Positions 1 to 6,300 of a stretch of DNA of 64,000 nt are shown piece by piece. Location of the stretch: the NCBI GenBank assembly GCA_003569365.1, contig BGOS01000024.1:1-64000 (forward strand), read 5' to 3'. The DNA comes from Anaerolineaceae bacterium (GTDB taxonomy: Bacteria; Chloroflexota; Anaerolineae; Anaerolineales; UBA11657). The position numbers and the translations under genes are program-made. How positions within the stretch are numbered: position 1 is the stretch's first letter; every line of letters starts with the position of its first letter. The notes below the pieces were generated by a model that ran no database searches, had not been told where the DNA came from, and was given only the letters and a program-made list of their open reading frames with translations.

Positions 1-465
1 TGGTTTCAAGCAGGGCCCGCGTCGAAATAACCTCGCTCTGGCGTGAAGCCCATGCGCCAATTTGGCTTTCGCGCGGCCGGGAAGAAAATATTTGAGCGAT
101 TCAGCAGCCGAAATTTTCTGCGCAATGCCCCTGGCACTCACCTGCCGCTCGAGCGCAAGCCACGGAAATAACAGCGCAACCTTGGAATTAGCCGCCAGAT
201 CACGGGCCTTGGCACTTTCATAGTTGGAGTAAAAAACAAAACCGCGCTCGTCGAAGCCCTTAAGCAGCACAGTGCGCACTGCGGGCCGGCCGGTGCCGTC
301 AGCGGTGGCAAGTGTCATCGCATTGGGCTCGATCACTTGCGTTTCAATCGCCTCGCGCATCCAGCGGTCAAACTGCGCGAATGGGTTTGCATCCAGATCG
401 GGCAGATCCAGCGACCGTGCCGCATAGTTCCGGCGCATCTCCTCCAGTTGCAAAGTTGTAGTCAT
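1..465 (-). CDS. pdxH: Pyridoxamine 5'-phosphate oxidase, partial, with apparent frameshift
   Basis: FMN enzyme that oxidises pyridoxine or pyridoxamine 5'-phosphate to pyridoxal 5'-phosphate in the cytoplasm. It starts at the ATG at 465 ([14 protein letters not shown]) and runs off the left edge. The family pattern is clear: an N-terminal substrate stretch, then [26 protein letters not shown] and KARDL. After the ...SLKYF segment the frame changes. The conserved continuation [13 protein letters not shown]...[11 protein letters not shown] is read only in a different frame from about position 82 to the edge. A missing T in the T4 run (plus-strand 85-88) would restore it. Either a homopolymer sequencing error or a real disruption. 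Family identity is secure; integrity is not. Confidence 0.85.
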   Translation of the reverse strand, partial: MTTTLQLEEMRRNYAARSLDLPDLDANPFAQFDRWMREAIETQVIEPNAMTLATADGTGRPAVRTVLLKGFDERGFVFYSNYESAKARDLAANSKVALLFPWLALERQVSARGIAQKISAAESLKYFLPGRAKAKLAHGLHARARLFRRGPCLKP

Positions 466-490
466 AATACGTTGCTTATCTTGGATGCCA

Positions 491-523
491 ATTTTACAGC
501 ACGCCAAAAACAAAGCGCTTTGT
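491..523 (-). promoter_or_regulatory. Putative pdxH promoter with palindromic operator
   Basis: A TAAAAT -10-like hexamer (minus strand, 491-496) lies 26 bases upstream of the pdxH ATG. A perfect 14-bp palindrome, ACAAAGCGCTTTGT (510-523), sits where the -35 region would be. That position is typical of a repressor operator. No factor can be named from the sequence. The rest of the 466-727 gap shows nothing else I can support. Confidence 0.35.
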
Positions 524-727
524 GATTATTCTGTGCTTCCCGCAAATTGGCGCACCAGCCAGGCGCACGCGCTAAACAACTGCGTTGGGTTCGCACTTGC
601 AGAGCGGCATGGTTCATTCAAATGCCACGGCGCAACCAAGCCTGCCGTAACAAACGATGTTCAAACACATTGCAGTGTGTGCCGGCGTGGGCATAGCCAG
701 CCGTTCGGCCAAGTTTTGATGGGCAAA

Positions 728-755
728 CAAAAAGCCCCCGCATTCTGCAGGGGCT
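728..755 (-). terminator. Intrinsic terminator of the thioredoxin-like gene
   Basis: Read on the minus strand, AGCCCC-TGC pairs with GCG/GGGGCT as a compact hairpin and runs straight into TTTTTG. It lies 28 nt after the stop codon of the upstream minus-strand gene, the usual place for a rho-independent terminator. Confidence 0.75.
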
Positions 756-782
756 GATCGATCTTAACTTTGGCGCACGCGG

Positions 783-1361
783 TCAGCTGCTTGCGAGGAG
801 CGCATCGAACGCCTGCTTAAATTCGTCTGCAGTAACCATCCCAGCCCACTGTTTCACAATTGCACCCTGCCCATCTAAAAGTGTGAAGTGCGGGCGGAAG
901 CGAAAGTTGACAGCTTTCAAAAGCTCGCTGGTCGCCGCATCGTCCATGTCCAGATAAGTAAATTTCACCCGTTTCCAATAATCATTTTCAAGCCCATGCA
1001 CGATGGGCTTCATTGCCTGCAGGCCCCTCAGTAATATGCGTAAACTTCCACCAGCTGCGGCACGCCGGCTGCCAACTGCACGGCTGCCCGGACTGGTGGG
1101 CGAGAAGTCCGCGGCAATTGCGGGCGGGCCGGATGCCGCCCACAGATCGGCAGCCGGCGCAACAGCCGCGGCGACTGTTGGCACCACGGGTTTGGGCGCC
1201 ACCGCTTCAACTGCGGGCGCCGCCGTGGGCGCCGCTTTAGTTTTGACCACTGGCTTTGCAACCGCCGCGGCCGGCGCCTGCGCTACCGGCGCAGCACACG
1301 CAACCAACAGCACAAACAGCGCCGTTAGCACGCTCATCTTTGCCATCAATTTATTGAACAT
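783..1361 (-). CDS. Thioredoxin-fold lipoprotein with disrupted active-site region
   Basis: Exported thiol-disulfide type protein. The N-terminus (MFNKLMAKMSVLTALFVLLVAC) is a lipoprotein signal with lipobox LVAC, followed by a long Ala/Pro/Val linker to about residue 75. The C-terminal part (KPIVHGLENDYW, FTYLDMDD, FRPHFTLLDGQG, WAGMVTADEF) is a thioredoxin fold. In the open frame the active-site stretch is nonsense (residues about 92-115). The expected sequence (AVQLAAGVPQLVEVYAYY-x-GACRQ) is present in another frame between about 1091 and 1013. There the first active-site Cys codon is TGA (1028-1030) and the second is TGC. So the gene carries two compensating indels around the active site plus an in-frame TGA. 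Pseudogene, sequencing error or selenoprotein are all possible; see findings. Confidence 0.65.
   Translation of the reverse strand: MFNKLMAKMSVLTALFVLLVACAAPVAQAPAAAVAKPVVKTKAAPTAAPAVEAVAPKPVVPTVAAAVAPAADLWAASGPPAIAADFSPTSPGSRAVGSRRAAAGGSLRILLRGLQAMKPIVHGLENDYWKRVKFTYLDMDDAATSELLKAVNFRFRPHFTLLDGQGAIVKQWAGMVTADEFKQAFDALLASS
990..1010 (-). other. SECIS-like hairpin downstream of in-frame TGA
   Basis: On the minus strand AAGCCCAT, a 5-nt loop CGTGC and ATGGGCTT form a perfect 8-bp stem. The stem starts 17 nt after the TGA at 1030-1028 and the loop lies 25 nt after it. That spacing and a G-containing loop are what bacterial SECIS elements require. The arms encode the conserved KPIVHGL segment, so chance pairing in coding sequence remains possible. 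Confidence 0.3.
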
Positions 1362-1429
1362 GTAAGAGAGTTTATCAATCTTAAATCAGCGTGCCAACCT
1401 CGTCGTCGAAAGGTGTATAGTCAGCTGCA

Positions 1430-3304
1430 ATGACATCAATAAATCTGCAGGAAAAACTGAAGCGGGGCACACTGCTGGCGGACGGGGCGCTGGGATCTGA
1501 ACTCTACGCACGCGGCATCATTCATGGCAGTTGCCTGGACGCGCTAAACCTTACCGACCCGGCGGCGGTACTGGGTGTGCATGCGGGCTACCTGCAAGCC
1601 GGTGCCGACCTGATTGAGACCAACACGTTTGGCGCAAATCCTTTCCGGCTGGCCAGCCATGGCCATGCAGAGCAAGTGGCTGCAATCAATCAGGCGGGCG
1701 TAGTACTGGCACGCCAGGCGGCAGCGGCCAGCGGGCGCGCAGTGGCAGTGGCCGGCTCCGTGGGTCCGCTCGGTGTGCGCCTCGCGCCATTTGGGCGGGT
1801 CAAGCCGGAAGCAGCCTACGCGGCATTCAGCGCGCAAATTGGCGCGCTTTTGGCTGCTGGCGTGGACGCACTGGTACTGGAAACTTTTTCTGATCTCATG
1901 GAGTTGAGCGAAGCGGTGCGGGCTGCGCGCGACTGCGCTGCTGCGCACCCGCCGGTGCTGCTGGTGGCTTCCATGACGTTTACGCGCGACGATCGCACGC
2001 AGCTGGGCGACTCGCCGGCGCATGTGGCGCGCACGCTGGCGGGCCTGGGCGTGGATGTGCTGGGCGCCAACTGCTCGATTGGCCCGGCGCAGCTGTTGCG
2101 CGTACTGAAAGGCATGCATGCGGCTGCGCCACAGCTGCCACTTTCCATAATGCCCAATGCCGGGATGCCGGAGCTAAGCGGCGGGCGCGTGGTGTATCCA
2201 GCCGGCCCCGATTACTTTGCGCAATTAACACCGGACTGGCTGGCAACTGGCGCGCGCATCGTGGGTGGCTGCTGCGGCACCACACCCGCGCACATTGCAG
2301 CGCTGCGCCAGGCGCTCGACACACCGCGCACAGCTTCAGTGCGCAGCGTGCCTGCCCGGCCCAGCTCCCCGGCTGAGTCGCTGCCGGCAACAGACGAGCC
2401 AACAAAACTCGCCACCCAGCTGCAATCAAAACGATTTGTGATCACGGTGGAGATGAGCCCGCCCAAAGGCTATACCCCGCACAAAGTGCTGGCCGGCGCG
2501 CATATGCTGGCAGAGGCCGGCGCTGATGTGATCAACGTAGCCGACTCGCCGCTGGCGCGCATGCGCATGAGTCCGTGGGCCGTGTGCCACCTCATTCAGC
2601 AGCAGGTGGGCGTCGAGACGGTGCTGCACTTTCCCACGCGCGGCCGCAATCTGCTGCGCGTGCAAGGCGACCTGCTTGCCGCCCACGCGCTGGGAGTGCG
2701 CAATGTGTTCGTGGTGATGGGCGATCCCGCAAACATTGGCGACTTCCCGCAGGCCTTTGACACATTTGATGTGGCGCCGACTGCGCTGCTGCAGCTTGTC
2801 AAGCAGCGTTTCAATGCGGGCATGGATCAGGCCGGCCAGGACATCGGGCAGCCGACTTCATTTGTGGCGGCGTGCGCGCTCAGCCTCAGCGCACCGGATC
2901 CGGCGCGCGAGATCAAGCTGCTGCGCAAAAAGCTGGAGTGCGGCGCGGACTTTGCGCTGACGCAGCCCGTGTTTGATGCGCAAGTGGCGCGCGATTTCTT
3001 TGCGCGCTATGCCGCAGAGCACGGCCCGCTGCAACTGCCGGTGCTGGTGGGCGTGCTGCCGCTATACAGCGAGCGCCACGCCGGCTTCCTGCACAATGAA
3101 GTTCCCGGCGTCCATATTCCGGAAGCCATCCAACGGCGCATTGCCGGCGCAGCCGATGCACCGGCTGAAGGCATACGCATTGCCCTGGAGTTGCTGGCGG
3201 AGCTGCGTGAAATCACACCCATCCGCGGCGCCTATCTGCAGCCGCCTTTCCGGCGCTACGAGTTGGCAGCCGAAATCATCGAGCACCTGCGGGCGCAGGA
3301 TTAA
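1430..3304 (+). CDS. Bifunctional homocysteine S-methyltransferase / methylenetetrahydrofolate reductase
   Basis: Two-domain enzyme of the Bacillus YitJ type. Residues 1-300 are a zinc-dependent homocysteine methyltransferase barrel: DGALGSELYARG, ETNTFGAN, the first Zn Cys in GANCSIGP (about 215) and the Cys pair in GGCCGTTPAHI (about 280). After a Pro/Ser linker, residues 335-620 are a MetF-like FAD barrel (FVITVEMSPPKGY, NVADSP, HFPTRGRN, VMGDPAN, CGADFALTQPVFD). It probably makes methyl-THF and methylates homocysteine to methionine. The methyl donor of the first domain cannot be read from sequence. A TATAGT at 1416-1421 lies 8 nt before the ATG, so the transcript may be leaderless. It is followed after 21 nt by the macroglobulin gene. 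Confidence 0.92.
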   Translation: MTSINLQEKLKRGTLLADGALGSELYARGIIHGSCLDALNLTDPAAVLGVHAGYLQAGADLIETNTFGANPFRLASHGHAEQVAAINQAGVVLARQAAAASGRAVAVAGSVGPLGVRLAPFGRVKPEAAYAAFSAQIGALLAAGVDALVLETFSDLMELSEAVRAARDCAAAHPPVLLVASMTFTRDDRTQLGDSPAHVARTLAGLGVDVLGANCSIGPAQLLRVLKGMHAAAPQLPLSIMPNAGMPELSGGRVVYPAGPDYFAQLTPDWLATGARIVGGCCGTTPAHIAALRQALDTPRTASVRSVPARPSSPAESLPATDEPTKLATQLQSKRFVITVEMSPPKGYTPHKVLAGAHMLAEAGADVINVADSPLARMRMSPWAVCHLIQQQVGVETVLHFPTRGRNLLRVQGDLLAAHALGVRNVFVVMGDPANIGDFPQAFDTFDVAPTALLQLVKQRFNAGMDQAGQDIGQPTSFVAACALSLSAPDPAREIKLLRKKLECGADFALTQPVFDAQVARDFFARYAAEHGPLQLPVLVGVLPLYSERHAGFLHNEVPGVHIPEAIQRRIAGAADAPAEGIRIALELLAELREITPIRGAYLQPPFRRYELAAEIIEHLRAQD

Positions 3305-3325
3305 GCGAGAGGGCTGTGCGTTACA

Positions 3326-6300
3326 ATGGTACGCATGCGCAGTGAATTTGCGCGCAAGGTGCGCATTGGATTTCTGCTTGCGGTTGCAGCAGCTGCCTGC
3401 TCGCCAACTGCTGCCGCCATTCCGCCCACTGCCCCACCCGCCAGCGCCCCGGCAGTGGTTGGCTACGCGCCGGAGCGCGGCGCCGAGCTAGCCCGTGATG
3501 GATCCATCGAGCTGTATTTTGACCAGCCGATGGACCAGCAAAGCGTGGCGCAAGCGCTGCGCTTCGACCCGCCGCTGCCTGGCCAGCTGCAATGGCCCGA
3601 GCCGGGCGTGGCGCGCTATGTGCCCACAGGCGCAGCCCCGCGCGCAGCCCGCATTGGAGTGCGGCTGCTGGCCAGCGCACGCAGCGCCAGCGGCGCACTG
3701 CTGCCCGCCGACTTCAGTTTCTTTGTGCACACTACCGGATATGTGGAGGTAACCCAGGTCTTTCCGCTGTCCGATGCGCAAGCTGTGGATGTGCGCTCCG
3801 CGATCACTGTGGTGTTCAACCGGCCGGTGGTGCCGCTGACTGCAGCGAGCAGCGCCAGCCCGCTGCCCAACCCGCTGCAACTGCAGCCGCCCGTGGCCGG
3901 CAGCGGTGAATGGCAAAGCACCAGCATCTTTGTCTTCACCCCGGCTGCCGGGCTGGCGGGCGGGCAGCGCTACAGCGCCACTATCAGCGCCCCGGCAATC
4001 GCTGCGCTCAGCGCCGGTGGCACGCTGCAGCTTCCCGCTGCAGAAATGCAAACTGATTTCACATGGGCCTTTAGCACGCCCGCTCCCAGCGTCCTGAGCA
4101 CCGAAGCATCACCCGATGGCCGCACGATTACGATTGTCTTCAACCAGCCGATGGATCGTGCAAGCACCGAGAGCGCATTTGTAGTGCGCAGCGCCGCTGG
4201 CGCGGCCGTGCGCGGCACCTTTGCGTGGGCGGACGACGATGCCACGCTCACTTTCAAAGCCGCTCAGCAACTGCCGCTGGCTACAGACTACAGCGCCGCG
4301 CTAGCAACCAGCGCACACGGGCTGGGTGGCGGCGGCAAACTTTCAGAAGCGCTGCAGTTTCCATTCAAGTCCGCACCGGTGCCCGCTGTAATTTCCAGCG
4401 CACCACTCGCCAACGCCACTGCAGTTGATCCTGGTTCCAGCATCCAGATCGGGTTTGCCGGATTGATGGACCCCAAAACATTCAAGGCGCAAGTACATGT
4501 GACCCCGGCGCCCGCAGACCTCAATGGCTGGTTCAGCGAATACGACAACATCTACTACCTCGACTTCAGCCTCAAGGCGCTCACGGCCTACACCGTGGTA
4601 CTGGATGCCGGCTTGGCCGACATCTACGGCAACACGCTGGGCAAGCCCTACACGCTCAGCTTCACCACCGGCTCATACGCCCCCAGCTTTGCATTGCAAA
4701 CGCGCAGCCAGTACGGCACCTACACTGCTGGCAAGCCCGCCCATTTATATGCGTCATACCGCAATGTGGCAGCGCTTGACCTCGAGCTGTCGCGTATGCC
4801 GCTGGCGGAGTTTGTAAAGTACAGCGCGCCAGCCGCCTATGATTACCGCGAGAGCTTTGTCCCGGCGCTTGAAAATAAAGTGCGCGCATGGGCGCAGGCA
4901 CTTGCGCCGTTTCCGGAGGAGAACGCATTTGCGCGCATCGATCTTGATGCGGCAGGTGGTGCCCTCGACCCCGGCATTTACTTTTTGAGCGCAACAGCCG
5001 GTGATCTGGCGGAACGCCATGTGCTGGTGGTGGCGGATGCCAACCTGACGCTTAAGCTGGGCCCTTCCAGCGCGTTGGTGTGGGCCACCAGCCACCAAAC
5101 TGGAAAGCCGCTGGCCGGCCGCGATGTGAGCCTGTACAACATGGCCATGCAGCGCATTGGCGGAGGCACAACCGATGCCAACGGACTGCTGCGCACCAGC
5201 ATCGCGCCGCGGGAAAAGGCTTGGGACCCCGTGTACGCCATCGCCGATGCGCGGCCGCAAGGCTTTGCGCTCACAAGTTCGGAGTGGTCATACGGCATCG
5301 AGCCGTGGCAATTTGGCGTAATGCAGGATAACCAACCGGCCCGCGGCCTCGCTTACCTGCACACCGACCGTCCGTTGTACCGGCCGGGACAGCCCGTCTA
5401 CTTCCGCGGCATCTTGCGCACCGAAGATGATGCGCGCTTTGCACTGCCCGCGGCGCAAACTGTCACCGCCACTATTAGTAATCCCCTGGGTGATGTGGTG
5501 CACGAACAGCAGCTTTCGGTCACAGAGTTTGGCACTATCAACGGCAGTTTCCAACTGGACGCAGCCGCCGACGCCGGCTACTACAGGTTGAATGTAGCAG
5601 CCGGCACCGAGCTTTCCGGCGACCTTGGCTTTCAAGTGGCGCTGTACCGCAAGCCGGAATTTCAAGTCAGTGTTACGCCGGCGCGGGACGAAGTGGTTCA
5701 GGGTGCAACTATCGAAGCCATGGTGGAAGCGCGCTTCTTTTTTGGCGGGCCGGTAAGCAATGCTGCTGTGGAATGGACGCTGCTGGCAAACGACTATTAC
5801 TTTGACTACCAGGGCCCCGGCTACTGGTCATTTACGGATTACGACCAGACATCCGGTGTGCCTGAACCCACGTATGGTAATTACGGCTCAGTGCTGGCGA
5901 GCGGCAGTGCGCGCACCGATGCAAGCGGCCAAGTAGTGCTGCGCCTGCCGGCGGACTTTGGAACGCGCACCGGCTCGCAGCGCTTCACGCTCGAGGCGAC
6001 AGTCACAGATGTTGACCAGCGCCCGGTAAGCGCGCGCGCAGAACTTGTGGGCCATCAGGGCGATTTTTACATCGGCCTAAGCCCACAGGCATATCTGGGC
6101 AGCGCGGGCAAGCCCAGTGCCGTGGATTTGCTGGCCGTGGACTGGCAGCAAGCCGGCGTGGCAGGGCAGTCACTGAAGATTGTGGTCAGCGAACATGAGT
6201 GGCTCAACGTGCAGGAAGAAGATGAGTTTGGCAACCTCATCTGGAACTCCAGCGCCCGTGACACGCCCATTCTGGAAACAACCACCACCACCGATGCAAG

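Noticed and set aside
1003-1365. Plus-strand open frame of 120 aa rich in Ala/Gly
   Set aside because: It is the complement of the Ala/Pro linker of the thioredoxin-like lipoprotein and has no start site or family resemblance.
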